Shown in pieces: positions 40,252 through 49,417 of a stretch of 64,000 bases of DNA; the stretch's first letter is position 1, and every line of letters starts with the position of its first letter. The position numbers and the translations under genes are program-made. The notes beneath the pieces were generated by a model. It made no database searches and was not told the DNA's origin. It saw only the letters and a program-made list of their open reading frames with translations. The stretch covers positions 682,001-746,000 of the forward strand of contig NZ_SMGP01000002.1 of the NCBI RefSeq assembly GCF_004339745.1, given 5' to 3'. Source of the stretch: Paraburkholderia sp. BL9I2N2. Its GTDB lineage: Bacteria; Pseudomonadota; Gammaproteobacteria; Burkholderiales; Burkholderiaceae.

Positions 40252-41444
40252 AATCCGCCGCGCCGGTGCGTTGGCCGGCAATCGCGGCATTGACCGCGGT
40301 GTCGGCACTCTCGCAAGTCGGCCAGTTCGGCATCGGCTTCATGGTGCTGCCGGTGTGGCTCGCCCATCGCGGCCTGGATGCGCCACGCGCCGGCCTCTTC
40401 TCCGCTTCGCAATGGACCGGCATGCTGGCCGGCTTGCTGATCGCGCCGTGGCTGATGGCGCGCATCGGCGCGAAACGTACCGTGTCGCTGGGTCTGCTGG
40501 CCACGCTCGTGGCGTTCGCCACGATGAGCGCGCTGTCGTGGCCGCTGTGGCTCGTGCCCGGTCTGTTGACGGGGCTCGGCATCGGTTTGCGCTGGATTGC
40601 CAACGAAACCTGGCTGTACGGTCTGGTCCCCGCAAAATCGAGCGGACGTGTGGTGGGCGTGCACGAAGCACTGATCGCCACGGCGGGCGTCATCGGACCG
40701 GCGCTCGCAGTGTGGTGCGATGTCGATGGACGCATCACGTTCGCGGCCGGTGCGGCCTTCACGTTCGCCGCCGCGCTGCCGCTCTGGCTAACCGCATCGG
40801 ACGAGAAACGGCCTGCTTTGCAAGAAGCACGGCCTGCGCGAAGAGAAAGCACTCAACGGCGCATGCCCATCGGCCCGCTGGTGAGCCTCGGCATGGTCGT
40901 CATCGCAGCGGGCGGAATCGGCGACGGCGCGCTTTACGGCCTCTTCCCGCTGTTCGCCGACGCGCACGGCCTCAGCGCCACGCAAACCGCCACCCTGCTG
41001 ACGCTGTTCGGCGTCGGCGGCATGGCGCTGCAATTTCCGGTCGGCTGGCTGGCCGATCGCGCAGGGCTCGCGGCCACGGTGATCGTGTGCGCCGCGCTCA
41101 GCACACTGGCGATCTGCGGCTTCGCGCTGGCCGTGCCCGCATCGTGGCTCGCGGCCGCGAGCGCGCTCTTGCTCGGCGGCATGAACAGCTCGTTCATCAC
41201 ACTCGGCATGTACGCGGCGGCTTGCAGCGACAAGGCCGCGCTCACACGGAACATGCGGCTGTTGTCGCTTACCTTCACCGCGAGTTCGATCGTGGGGCCG
41301 CTCGCCGCGGGCTTCGCGATGAACGCGCACGGCAGCGATATGCTGATGTGGCAACTCGCGCTGATGAGCGGCGCGCTGGTGGTCTACACGCTCGGCTTGC
41401 GCGAAGGCCGGCGCCAGCCCGAACGTTCTTCGCCGATGGGCTGA
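40248..41444 (+). CDS. MFS transporter, translationally coupled to the MarR gene
   Basis: A 398-residue protein with about 12 hydrophobic segments. It begins RWPAIAALTAVSALSQVGQFGIGFMVLPVWLAHRGLDAP, has MLAGLLIAPWLMARIGAKRTVSLG as the MFS loop after helix 2 and VGWLADRAGL as the corresponding loop after helix 8. The ATG overlaps the MarR stop by four bases. Placement behind a MarR gene and a strong operator suggests an inducible efflux pump or importer of the compound sensed. The substrate cannot be read from the sequence. It is convergent with speB. Confidence 0.88.
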   Translation: MKSAAPVRWPAIAALTAVSALSQVGQFGIGFMVLPVWLAHRGLDAPRAGLFSASQWTGMLAGLLIAPWLMARIGAKRTVSLGLLATLVAFATMSALSWPLWLVPGLLTGLGIGLRWIANETWLYGLVPAKSSGRVVGVHEALIATAGVIGPALAVWCDVDGRITFAAGAAFTFAAALPLWLTASDEKRPALQEARPARRESTQRRMPIGPLVSLGMVVIAAGGIGDGALYGLFPLFADAHGLSATQTATLLTLFGVGGMALQFPVGWLADRAGLAATVIVCAALSTLAICGFALAVPASWLAAASALLLGGMNSSFITLGMYAAACSDKAALTRNMRLLSLTFTASSIVGPLAAGFAMNAHGSDMLMWQLALMSGALVVYTLGLREGRRQPERSSPMG

Positions 41445-41485
41445 GCTGGTTTTTTTGCATCGATTGGCAGGAAGGTTGGACGCGT

Positions 41486-42454
41486 CTAAGCCTCGCGTCC
41501 AGCAACCTTGCGTTGGCGCCACAGACACAGCAGATCGCACGCAATATGCGCGGCGGCAATCGCCGTGATTTCGCTCTGGTCGTATGCCGGCGCGACTTCG
41601 ACGACGTCCGCGCCCACCAGATTCAACGCGCCGAGCGCGCGCACGATCGCCAATCCCTGCGCCGACGACAAACCGCCCGCGACCGGCGTACCCGTGCCCG
41701 GTGCGAACGCCGGATCGAGACAGTCGATATCGAAAGTCAAATATGCGGGACGTGCCCCCACAATCGACACGATGCGCTCCACTGCCGCTCGTGTGCCATG
41801 CTCATGGACCCAGGCGGCATCGAGAATATTGATGCCCATGAAATCGTCATTCCATGTGCGAATGCCGATCTGCACCGAAGTCTTCGGATCGATCAGGCCA
41901 TCCTTCACCGCCTTGTAGAACATCGAACCGTGGTTCAGGCTGTCGGGACTGTCGTCGGCCCAGGTGTCGCAATGGGCGTCGAAATGAATCAGCGAGAGCG
42001 GCTTGCCGTACTTCTCCGCGTGCGCGATCAACAGCGGATAGGTGATGTAGTGATCGCCGCCGAGCGTCAGCATCTTCGCGTCCGAGCGCAGGATCGTACG
42101 CGCATGCTCGACGATGGATTCCTTGATCGTGAGCGGATTGTGCGCGTCGAACCAGCAATCGCCATAGTCGGTCACGGCGAGGTCGTCGAACGGATTGAAA
42201 CCCCACGGATATGGATGCAACTCCGACAACTGCACGCTGGCCGCGCGCACCGCCGCGGGCCCGAGACGCGCGCCCGGGCGAAACGTAGTGGCCAGATCGA
42301 GCGGCACGCCGGAGACCACGACGTCGACGCCGTCGAGTTCACGCGTGTACTTGCGGCGCATGAACGACAGCACGCCCGCATAAGTGTTTTCGATCGACGA
42401 GCCATAAAGCGACGCACGGCGGATCGCGCCGTCGCCGTAGACGAGTTCAGTCAT
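41486..42454 (-). CDS. speB: agmatinase-type ureohydrolase
   Basis: A 322-residue ureohydrolase with the full binuclear manganese site: GGDHYITYP, SLIHFDAHCDTW and FDIDCLDPAFAPGTGTP. Overall it is closest to SpeB-like enzymes; the preceding RLGPAAVRAAS segment is also typical. Agmatinase makes putrescine and urea from agmatine, feeding the puu genes next to it; guanidinobutyrase is an alternative because the two are hard to separate by eye. AGGT precedes the ATG. It is the last gene of the leftward group below puuR and puuC. Confidence 0.88.
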   Translation of the reverse strand: MTELVYGDGAIRRASLYGSSIENTYAGVLSFMRRKYTRELDGVDVVVSGVPLDLATTFRPGARLGPAAVRAASVQLSELHPYPWGFNPFDDLAVTDYGDCWFDAHNPLTIKESIVEHARTILRSDAKMLTLGGDHYITYPLLIAHAEKYGKPLSLIHFDAHCDTWADDSPDSLNHGSMFYKAVKDGLIDPKTSVQIGIRTWNDDFMGINILDAAWVHEHGTRAAVERIVSIVGARPAYLTFDIDCLDPAFAPGTGTPVAGGLSSAQGLAIVRALGALNLVGADVVEVAPAYDQSEITAIAAAHIACDLLCLWRQRKVAGREA

Positions 42455-42587
42455 GGATGACCTGATACCTATAGACAGTCCGGCGCGGCGCGCGAAGCTT
42501 CGAAGGCACGCGCAACGCCGGCTTCGGATTCATTGGGAACGCGACGGCGCGCATCACACGCGGCGCCGCGCTGGCTTCGCGAATCCT

Positions 42588-44081
42588 TTAGCGCAGCCGC
42601 ACCAGCGTGGACTTCAGCTCGGTGTATTTCTCCAAAGCATGCAGCGACTTGTCCCGGCCGTTGCCCGATTGCTTATAGCCGCCGAACGGGAAGTTCATGT
42701 CGCCGCCTTCGTCGTAGCAATTGACCCACACGGTACCGGCGCGGAGTTGGCGTGACACTTCGTGCGCCGTGGTCAGGTTCGAAGTCCAGACCGCGGCGGC
42801 CAGACCATACTCGCTGTCGTTAGCGATCCTGATCGCCTCTTCGACCGTGTCGAACGTGATCACCGACAACACCGGTCCGAAGATTTCCTCTCGCGCGACC
42901 TTCGCGCCGGAAGCCGGAATTTCGAAGATGGTCGGCTCGATATAGAAGCCGCCCGTTTCCTCTTTCACGCGCGCACCGCCGAGCAACAGTTTGGCTTCGG
43001 CGCGGCCTGCCTCGATATAGCCGAGCACACGTTCGAGCTGAACCTTGTCGACGATCGCGCCCATCGACGTTTTCGGGTCGAGCGGATTGCCCGGCGTATA
43101 GCTGCGCGCCGCGGCGACCAGCTTGTCGAGGAACGCGTCCTTGATGTCGCGATGCACGAGCAGGCGCGAACCCGCGGTACACATTTCACCCATGTTGTAG
43201 AAGATCGCACCCGCCGCCGCATTCGCCGCGCGATCCATATCCGGGCAATCCGGCATCACGATGTTCGGCGACTTGCCGCCGAGTTCGAGCCACACGCGTT
43301 TCAGGTTCGATTGTCCCGCGTACTGCATGATCAGCTTGCCGACGTTGGTCGAGCCGGTAAAGGCGAGACAGTCCACGTCCTGATGCAGCGCCAACAGCTT
43401 GCCCGGCTCGCCCGCGCCCGGCACGACGTTGAACACGCCGGCGGGAATGCCTGCGTCCAGTGCGAGTTGCGCGAGTCGGATCGCGGTGAGCGGCGACTTC
43501 TCCGACGGCTTGAGCACCACGCTATTGCCCGCCGCCAGCGCCGGGCCAAATTTCCACGACGCCATCAGAATCGGGAAGTTCCACGGCACGACCGCAGCCA
43601 CCACGCCGATCGGCTCGCGCGTGACGAGTCCGACCAGATGATGATCGGCCGGCGCGACTTCGCCGCCAACCTTGTCGATCGCTTCAGCGAACCATTCGAC
43701 GCAATACGCCGCGCCCGGCACGTCCACGCTGGTGGTATCGGCGATCGGCTTGCCGGCGTCGAGCGTTTCGAGCAGCGCGAGTTCGTCCATGTGCTCGCGA
43801 ATCGACGCGGCCCAGCGCAGCAGCACGGCCTTGCGTTGACGCGGGTTGAGGCCCGCCCACACGCCAGAGTCGAACGCGCGGCGCGCAGCGGCCACGGCGG
43901 CGTCGACCTCGGCCGCGCCGCTGTCGGCGACCTTGGCGAGCAGTTTGCCGTCGATCGGGCTCAGGCAGTCGAACGTGCGGCCGCCTTCGGCATCACGGTA
44001 TTCGCCGTCGATAAACGCGCGGCCTTCGATCGAGAGCGTAGCGGCCTTGTCTTGCCAGAAAGCGAGAGATTTCTTGTCCAT
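42588..44081 (-). CDS. puuC: gamma-glutamyl-gamma-aminobutyraldehyde dehydrogenase (PuuC-like)
   Basis: A 497-residue aldehyde dehydrogenase. VVPWNFPILMASWKFGPALAAG, TGSTNVGKLI (NAD loop), LELGGKSPNIV with the general-base Glu, and GEMCTAGSRLLVH with the catalytic Cys are complete. The pattern and location agree with PuuC, which oxidises gamma-glutamyl-gamma-aminobutyraldehyde; it may also act on 4-aminobutyraldehyde from the SpuC route. GAGGCATCCTG precedes the ATG. The gene lies between speB and the puuR-like regulator, all leftward, and opposite the puuD-puuA-spuC operon. Confidence 0.9.
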   Translation of the reverse strand: MDKKSLAFWQDKAATLSIEGRAFIDGEYRDAEGGRTFDCLSPIDGKLLAKVADSGAAEVDAAVAAARRAFDSGVWAGLNPRQRKAVLLRWAASIREHMDELALLETLDAGKPIADTTSVDVPGAAYCVEWFAEAIDKVGGEVAPADHHLVGLVTREPIGVVAAVVPWNFPILMASWKFGPALAAGNSVVLKPSEKSPLTAIRLAQLALDAGIPAGVFNVVPGAGEPGKLLALHQDVDCLAFTGSTNVGKLIMQYAGQSNLKRVWLELGGKSPNIVMPDCPDMDRAANAAAGAIFYNMGEMCTAGSRLLVHRDIKDAFLDKLVAAARSYTPGNPLDPKTSMGAIVDKVQLERVLGYIEAGRAEAKLLLGGARVKEETGGFYIEPTIFEIPASGAKVAREEIFGPVLSVITFDTVEEAIRIANDSEYGLAAAVWTSNLTTAHEVSRQLRAGTVWVNCYDEGGDMNFPFGGYKQSGNGRDKSLHALEKYTELKSTLVRLR

Positions 44082-44183
44082 CAGGATGCCTCAATGTTAT
44101 GCGCTCGACGCGAACCTGCATCGACTTCATGCGGCACCGAACTACGGCACTGAGTCGAGTCGAGGCGCGTTGGCGCGGAGTCT

Positions 44184-44753
44184 TCAGAAGGTGGGCGGCG
44201 AATTGGCCGACACGATCTCGCAGAGATGCTCCGCGCTGGGATTGCGAAAACGGTGCGGAAGACGGCTTTCGAAATAGTAGCTGTCACCGGGGTCGAGCAG
44301 CCACGTGGTGCCGTCCACTGTCAGTTCGATCTGACCGCTGACCACCACACCGCCCTCGTGCCCTTCGTGCTCCAGCATTTCCGGCCCCGTGTCCGACAAC
44401 GGCTGATAGACCTCGCGCAGAATGCCCATATTGCGGTCTTTTACGCTCGAACCCGCGAGATAGAACTCGATCGACTCATTGCCGAGGTTCGGCATGTCGG
44501 CACGGCGCGACACCACCGAACGCTCCGCTTCCACTTCGAAGGTGAAGAATTCGGCGAGACTCATGGGTATGCATTCGAGCAGTTTCTTCAACGAGCCGAC
44601 CGAGGGGCTCACGCGATTCTGTTCGATCAGCGAGATCGTGCCATTTGTCACTCCCGCCCGTTTCGCCAGTTCACGCTGGGACAAGCCGTTCTTCTTGCGG
44701 ATGTATTGCAGACGGGTCGCTACTTCTATGGACATCGCTAGGTTCTCTGACAT
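44184..44753 (-). CDS. puuR: XRE-cupin regulator, PuuR-like
   Basis: A 189-residue regulator. The N-terminal helix-turn-helix is RLQYIRKKNGLSQRELAKRAGVTNGTISLIEQNRVSPSVGSL and the C-terminal cupin has EGHEGGVVVSGQIEL and LDPGDSYYFESRLPHRFRN. PuuR represses putrescine genes and releases DNA when putrescine is present. The ATG at 44751-44753 is chosen, though ATG 44735 is also possible; neither has a strong ribosome site. The 950-bp region upstream contains several dyads that could be its sites. Its divergent neighbour is puuD. Confidence 0.85.
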   Translation of the reverse strand: MSENLAMSIEVATRLQYIRKKNGLSQRELAKRAGVTNGTISLIEQNRVSPSVGSLKKLLECIPMSLAEFFTFEVEAERSVVSRRADMPNLGNESIEFYLAGSSVKDRNMGILREVYQPLSDTGPEMLEHEGHEGGVVVSGQIELTVDGTTWLLDPGDSYYFESRLPHRFRNPSAEHLCEIVSANSPPTF

Positions 44754-45706
44754 TGAAGACGATCGGGGCGCTAAGTGACCAGATGAATGGACCACATGAC
44801 TTGGGCAACGACAGGTGCCCGCGAGTGTTGAATATTCTAATCACTTTGATTGTTGCGCCGCTGGGGAAAACCCTGAAAGGTTTCCGAAATATGAATGACG
44901 CAACGAACGTTCCCAATGGGCGGGATTCTAGCCGCGCCCTCGGGAAAGCCCTGATAAATGTTTTATCAAAAAGGGTTTGACGGCTTTATTGGCTCGTATA
45001 TGCTGGTTCCCAGGCGATCGTCATGCCGATGTCACGGGGCACCCAAGTGTGCTTCGCGGCGCAGCGAATTCAATTCGCTTAGGTTCAAGGCGATCAACCC
45101 AGCGTCCTGTTTCTTTAAACGCCTCGTGCGGATTTCGAGCAGGCCGTTCAATACTTTCAACGTCGCCAGTCGAGTGTAATCGTGAGAGTCCGAGGCCCTT
45201 TGGTGAGATGGAATCGTAGTCAGGCGAGTTGTCCTCGCGCTGACGGCGCCATCGCCGACGGCAGCAGCGGCAGCCTTGCGTTCCGCCGCTTCCTGTCCGT
45301 CTTCACGATCCTGTCCCGCCGTTCAGTTCGACGCCACAACTCTATCTCCGCGCGCGCCTTCATTGCCGTGCGCACGGACGAAGTCGCCTCGCTGCTGCCG
45401 TAGCGCCTCCCCCTTTTCGCCGTTCGATTCATCCGTTTGCGTGAGCGCGCTCTTTCGAGCCGTGCGTTCCTGCATGTGCGGTGCCGTCTGCCGCCTGCGC
45501 GTTTCACGCTCTTCGGAAAAGTTGCGCACCGCAGCGGATCGAATCGAACAGCCCATCTGACTATCACGCGCGGCGCGTCTCAGTTGACGACGACCGCCTG
45601 CACTACCCGGTGGCCTTGCGCACGGCGCACGGCTGCTGAATCGTGCCGCGCTGTGTTTAACGTTGTTCATGCCGCGTCCCGCGGGGAACACACACTTCTA
45701 TTCGTT
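44754..45706. promoter_or_regulatory. 953-bp region between puuR and puuD
   Basis: No gene is supported; several short frames have no family resemblance. The left half is AT-rich and contains the palindrome TTGAATATTC near 44828-44837, the dyad TGATAAA/TTTATCA at 44952-44968 and a promoter at 44977-45004. Further right is the perfect palindrome AGCGAATT-C-AATTCGCT at 45063-45079. From this promoter the puuD mRNA would have a leader of about 700 nt, unusually long for this organism type. The leader could contain a small unrecognised gene or regulatory RNA. Confidence 0.45.
44952..45004 (+). promoter_or_regulatory. promoter with adjacent dyad upstream of puuD
   Basis: TTGACG (44977-44982) and TATGCT (44999-45004) with a 16-base spacer form a good rightward sigma-70 promoter. 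Immediately upstream at 44952-44968 is the perfect inverted repeat TGATAAA-TGT-TTTATCA, a suitable site for a regulator such as the divergent PuuR-like protein. Confidence 0.5.
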
Positions 45707-46501
45707 ATGCGAAACAAAGCCCTGGTCGGCATCAGTGCCGACAGAACGATGATGGGAGTCCACCCGTCGCACGTGGTCGGCGAGAAATACATCGCCGCGA
45801 TCGTGGACGGTTCACAGGCGCTGGCCATGTTGCTGCCTGCGCTCGGCGAGCGTCAGCCCGCCGAAGACGTGCTGGCGACGGTCGACGGCCTGTTCTTTAC
45901 AGGCAGCTATTCGAACGTCGAGCCGCACCGCTATGGCGGCCATCCCAGCACGCCGGGCACGCTGCACGACGCCGCACGCGATGCGACGACGCTGCCGCTG
46001 ATGCGCGCGGCGATCGCCGCGGGCGTGCCGGTGCTGGCCGTCTGCCGGGGCTTCCAGGAAATGAACGTGGTTTTCGGTGGGACGTTGCATCAAAGCGTTC
46101 ACGCGGTGGACGGTCTGAACGACCATCGCGAGAACAAGGAAGACGATTTCGACGTGCAATACGCACCGTCGCATTCGATCACGCTGACGCAGGGCGGCTT
46201 GTTGCAGCGCCTCGCGGGCGGCACGAATGAAGCGGGTGTGAATTCCTTGCACGGCCAGGGCGTCGAGCGGTTGGGCGTGGGCCTCACGGCCGAAGCCACC
46301 GCGCCGGACGGCTTGATCGAAGCGGTGAGCGTGAAAGATGCGCGCGCGTTCGCGCTGGGTGTGCAGTGGCACCCGGAGTGGAAGCATGCCAACGACGCAC
46401 TATCTACCGCGATCTTTCGGGCGTTCGGCGACGCCTGCCGCGATCGAATGCGCACCAAGGCCGGCTATGGCGCGGCATCCGCCGCTGCCACGCATGCCTG
46501 A
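45707..46501 (+). CDS. puuD: gamma-glutamyl-gamma-aminobutyrate hydrolase
   Basis: A 264-residue class I glutamine amidotransferase-like hydrolase. VLAVCRGFQEMNVVFGG carries the catalytic Cys, and GVQWHPEW the His and Glu. SADRTMMGVHPSHVVGEKY opens the domain. It releases GABA and glutamate from gamma-Glu-GABA at the end of the gamma-glutamylated putrescine pathway. The ATG at 45707 is the only candidate where homology begins, though a strong ribosome site is lacking. It begins the rightward operon puuD-puuA-spuC-pot, with puuA starting only 32 bp after its stop. Confidence 0.9.
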   Translation: MRNKALVGISADRTMMGVHPSHVVGEKYIAAIVDGSQALAMLLPALGERQPAEDVLATVDGLFFTGSYSNVEPHRYGGHPSTPGTLHDAARDATTLPLMRAAIAAGVPVLAVCRGFQEMNVVFGGTLHQSVHAVDGLNDHRENKEDDFDVQYAPSHSITLTQGGLLQRLAGGTNEAGVNSLHGQGVERLGVGLTAEATAPDGLIEAVSVKDARAFALGVQWHPEWKHANDALSTAIFRAFGDACRDRMRTKAGYGAASAAATHA

Positions 46502-46533
46502 GCCGGTCGCGCACCAAAACTGAGAGAATAAAC

Positions 46534-47868
46534 ATGCATGACATCGACGATTTTCTGAAGAAGAACCGTGTCACCGAAATCGAAGCGATCATTCCGGATA
46601 TGGCCGGGATCGCGCGCGGCAAGATCATTCCGCGCAGCAAATTCGAATCCGGCGAGTCCATGCGCTTGCCGCAGGCGGTGATGATCCAGACCGTCACAGG
46701 AGACTATCCGGAAGACGGCACGCTCACCGGCGTGACTGATCCGGACATGGTGTGCGTGCCCGACGCCAGCACCATCCGCATGATTCCGTGGGCCGTCGAT
46801 CCGACCGCTCAGGTGATTCACGATTGCGTTCACTTCGACGGCACGCCCGTCGCGATCTCGCCGCGCCGCGTACTGCGCCGCGTGCTCGAACTCTATAAAG
46901 CCAAAGGCTGGAAGCCGGTCATCGCACCCGAGCTCGAGTTCTATCTGGTCGATATGAACAAGGACCCGGACCTGCCGCTGCAACCGCCTATCGGCCGTAC
47001 CGGTCGCCCGGAAACCGGCCGGCAGGCGTACTCGATCGAAGCCGTCAACGAATTCGATCCGCTCTTCGAAGACATCTACGAGTACTGCGAGGTGCAGGAA
47101 CTGGAAGTCGACACGCTGATTCACGAAGTCGGCGCCGCGCAGATGGAAATCAACTTCATGCACGGCGATCCGCTCAAGCTGGCCGACAGCGTGTTCCTCT
47201 TCAAGCGCACGGTGCGGGAAGCCGCGCTGCGCCACAAGATGTACGCGACCTTTATGGCCAAGCCGATGGAAGGTGAACCGGGCTCGGCCATGCACATGCA
47301 TCAAAGCCTCGTCGACGAAGAAACTGGCCACAACCTCTTCACCGGCCCGGATGGCAAACCGACGTCGCTGTTCACGGGTTATATCGCTGGCTTGCAGAAG
47401 TACACACCTGCGCTAATGCCGATCTTCGCGCCGTATATCAACTCGTATCGTCGTCTGTCGCGCTTCATGGCCGCGCCGATCAACGTGGCATGGGGTTACG
47501 ACAACCGCACGGTAGGTTTCCGGATTCCGCATTCGGGGCCGGCTGCGCGCCGCATCGAAAACCGTATTCCGGGCGTGGACTGCAACCCATATCTGGCGAT
47601 TGCCGCGACACTCGCCGCCGGCTATCTCGGCATGACGCAGAAGCTCGAAGCCACCGAACCGCTGCTCAGCGACGGTTACGAATTGCCCTACCAGTTGCCG
47701 CGCAATCTCGAAGAGGGTTTGACGCTGATGGGCGCGTGCGAGCCGATCGCCGAAGTGCTGGGCGAAAAGTTCGTCAAAGCCTACCTCGCTCTGAAGGAAA
47801 CCGAATACGAAGCGTTCTTCCGCGTGATCAGTTCGTGGGAACGCCGGCATTTGCTGCTGCACGTGTAA
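46534..47868 (+). CDS. puuA: gamma-glutamylputrescine synthetase (glutamine synthetase family)
   Basis: A 444-residue glutamine synthetase-fold enzyme, shorter at the N-terminus than true GlnA. APELEFYLVDMN, EVGAAQMEINFMHGDPLKLAD and GSAMHMHQSL supply the metal and nucleotide sites, and FRIPHSGPAARRIENRIPG the glutamate site. It ligates glutamate to putrescine using ATP, the first step of the gamma-glutamyl pathway. GAGAGAATAAAC precedes the ATG. Assimilatory glutamine synthetase is unlikely given the neighbours and the absence of an adenylylation loop. Confidence 0.91.
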   Translation: MHDIDDFLKKNRVTEIEAIIPDMAGIARGKIIPRSKFESGESMRLPQAVMIQTVTGDYPEDGTLTGVTDPDMVCVPDASTIRMIPWAVDPTAQVIHDCVHFDGTPVAISPRRVLRRVLELYKAKGWKPVIAPELEFYLVDMNKDPDLPLQPPIGRTGRPETGRQAYSIEAVNEFDPLFEDIYEYCEVQELEVDTLIHEVGAAQMEINFMHGDPLKLADSVFLFKRTVREAALRHKMYATFMAKPMEGEPGSAMHMHQSLVDEETGHNLFTGPDGKPTSLFTGYIAGLQKYTPALMPIFAPYINSYRRLSRFMAAPINVAWGYDNRTVGFRIPHSGPAARRIENRIPGVDCNPYLAIAATLAAGYLGMTQKLEATEPLLSDGYELPYQLPRNLEEGLTLMGACEPIAEVLGEKFVKAYLALKETEYEAFFRVISSWERRHLLLHV

Positions 47869-47895
47869 GGCAAACGCAAAAAAATTGGAGGCAGT

Positions 47896-49344
47896 ATGAG
47901 CTACAGAACAGAAGAAGTCGCTTACGTGCAACCGGCCCAGCCGGCCGCGAGCGCACAGGCAGCACAAGCCGCGCAACAACAACGCAGCACCGCCGAATAC
48001 CGCGCGCTCGACGCCGCGCACCACATCCATCCGTTCTCGGATATGGGCTCGCTCAATCGCAGCGGCAGCCGCGTGATCGTCAAGGCGCAAGGCGTGTATC
48101 TGTGGGATTCGGAAGGCAACAAGGTGATCGACGGCATGGCCGGCCTGTGGTGCGTGAACGTCGGTTATGGCCGCAAGGAACTGGCCGACGCCGCGTACAA
48201 GCAGATGCAGGAACTGCCCTACTACAACACCTTCTTCAAGACGACGCACCCGCCTGTAATCGAGCTGTCGGCGTTGCTCGCGGAGTTGGCGCCCGAACCG
48301 TTCAATCACTTCTTCTACTGCAACAGCGGTTCGGAAGGCAACGATACGGTACTGCGCATCGTCCATCAATACTGGGCGACTCAAAACAAGCACTCGAAGA
48401 AGTTCGTGATCTCGCGCAAAAACGGCTATCACGGTTCGACGATCGCCGGCGGCACGCTCGGCGGCATGGGCTACATGCATGAACAGATGCCCTCGAAAGT
48501 CGAGAACATCGTCCACATCGACCAGCCCTATTTCTTCGGCGAAGCAGAAGGCAACCTGACGCCGGAAGAGTTCGCGCTGGCCCGTGCGCAGCAACTGGAA
48601 GCGAAGATTCTCGAAATCGGCGCGGACAACGTCGCCGCGTTCATCGGTGAGCCTTTCCAGGGAGCGGGCGGCGTGATCTTTCCGGCTTCGACGTATTGGC
48701 CGGAAATCCAGCGCATCTGCCGCAAGTACGACATTCTGCTGGTCGCCGACGAAGTGATCGGCGGTTTCGGCCGCACCGGCGAATGGTTCGCACATCAGCA
48801 CTTCGGTTTCGAGCCGGATCTGATCACGCTGGCGAAAGGCCTGACGAGCGGCTATGTGCCGATGGGCGCGGTCGGCCTGCATGACCGCGTCGCCAAGGCG
48901 ATTATCGAAAACGGCGACTTCAATCACGGTCTCACGTATTCGGGTCACCCGGTCGCGGCCGCCGTCGCGCTCGCCAACCTCAAGCTGCTGCGCGACGAGA
49001 AGATCGTCGAACGCGTCAAGAACGACACCGGCCCGTACTTCCAGAAGCAACTGCGCGAGACCTTCGCCAATCACCCGATCATCGGCGAAATCTCCGGTGC
49101 CGGGCTGGTGGCCGGTTTGCAACTCGCAGAGGATCCAAAGGCGCGCAAGCGCTTCGCCAATGGCGGCGACGTCGGCACGATCTGCCGCGACTTCTGCTTC
49201 AACGGCAACCTCATCATGCGCGCCACTGGCGACCGCATGCTGCTGTCACCGCCGCTCGTGATCAACAAGCTGGAAATCGACGAAATCGTCTCGAAGGCCA
49301 AAAAAGCCATCGATGCGACAGCACAACAACTCGGCATTTCGTAA
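47896..49344 (+). CDS. spuC: putrescine-pyruvate aminotransferase (SpuC-like)
   Basis: A 482-residue class III aminotransferase. HHIHPFSDMGSLNRSGSRVIV near the N-terminus, the GMAGLWCVNVGYG loop, SGSEGNDTVLRI and LLVADEVIGGFGRTGEWF are typical of SpuC-like polyamine transaminases. The PLP lysine is in LAKGLTSGYVPMG. It transfers the amino group of putrescine to pyruvate, giving 4-aminobutyraldehyde, a route parallel to PuuA-PuuB. GGAGG lies four bases before the ATG. It precedes the ABC importer genes and probably shares their transcript. Confidence 0.9.
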   Translation: MSYRTEEVAYVQPAQPAASAQAAQAAQQQRSTAEYRALDAAHHIHPFSDMGSLNRSGSRVIVKAQGVYLWDSEGNKVIDGMAGLWCVNVGYGRKELADAAYKQMQELPYYNTFFKTTHPPVIELSALLAELAPEPFNHFFYCNSGSEGNDTVLRIVHQYWATQNKHSKKFVISRKNGYHGSTIAGGTLGGMGYMHEQMPSKVENIVHIDQPYFFGEAEGNLTPEEFALARAQQLEAKILEIGADNVAAFIGEPFQGAGGVIFPASTYWPEIQRICRKYDILLVADEVIGGFGRTGEWFAHQHFGFEPDLITLAKGLTSGYVPMGAVGLHDRVAKAIIENGDFNHGLTYSGHPVAAAVALANLKLLRDEKIVERVKNDTGPYFQKQLRETFANHPIIGEISGAGLVAGLQLAEDPKARKRFANGGDVGTICRDFCFNGNLIMRATGDRMLLSPPLVINKLEIDEIVSKAKKAIDATAQQLGIS

Positions 49345-49417
49345 CGGCAGTCCGTTCCGGCATGAGCACACCCACAAATCACGCCCATGCCGGTTCTTCA
49401 CATCAAGGGAAAAAACC

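Noticed and set aside
45182..45403. A 73-codon gene within the puuD leader
   Set aside because: No ribosome site, no recognisable domain, and Arg/Ser-rich composition typical of a random frame in GC-rich DNA.
47413..49122. 569-codon open frame opposite puuA and spuC
   Set aside because: It crosses the boundary of two genuine genes and shows no domain; treated as a shadow.
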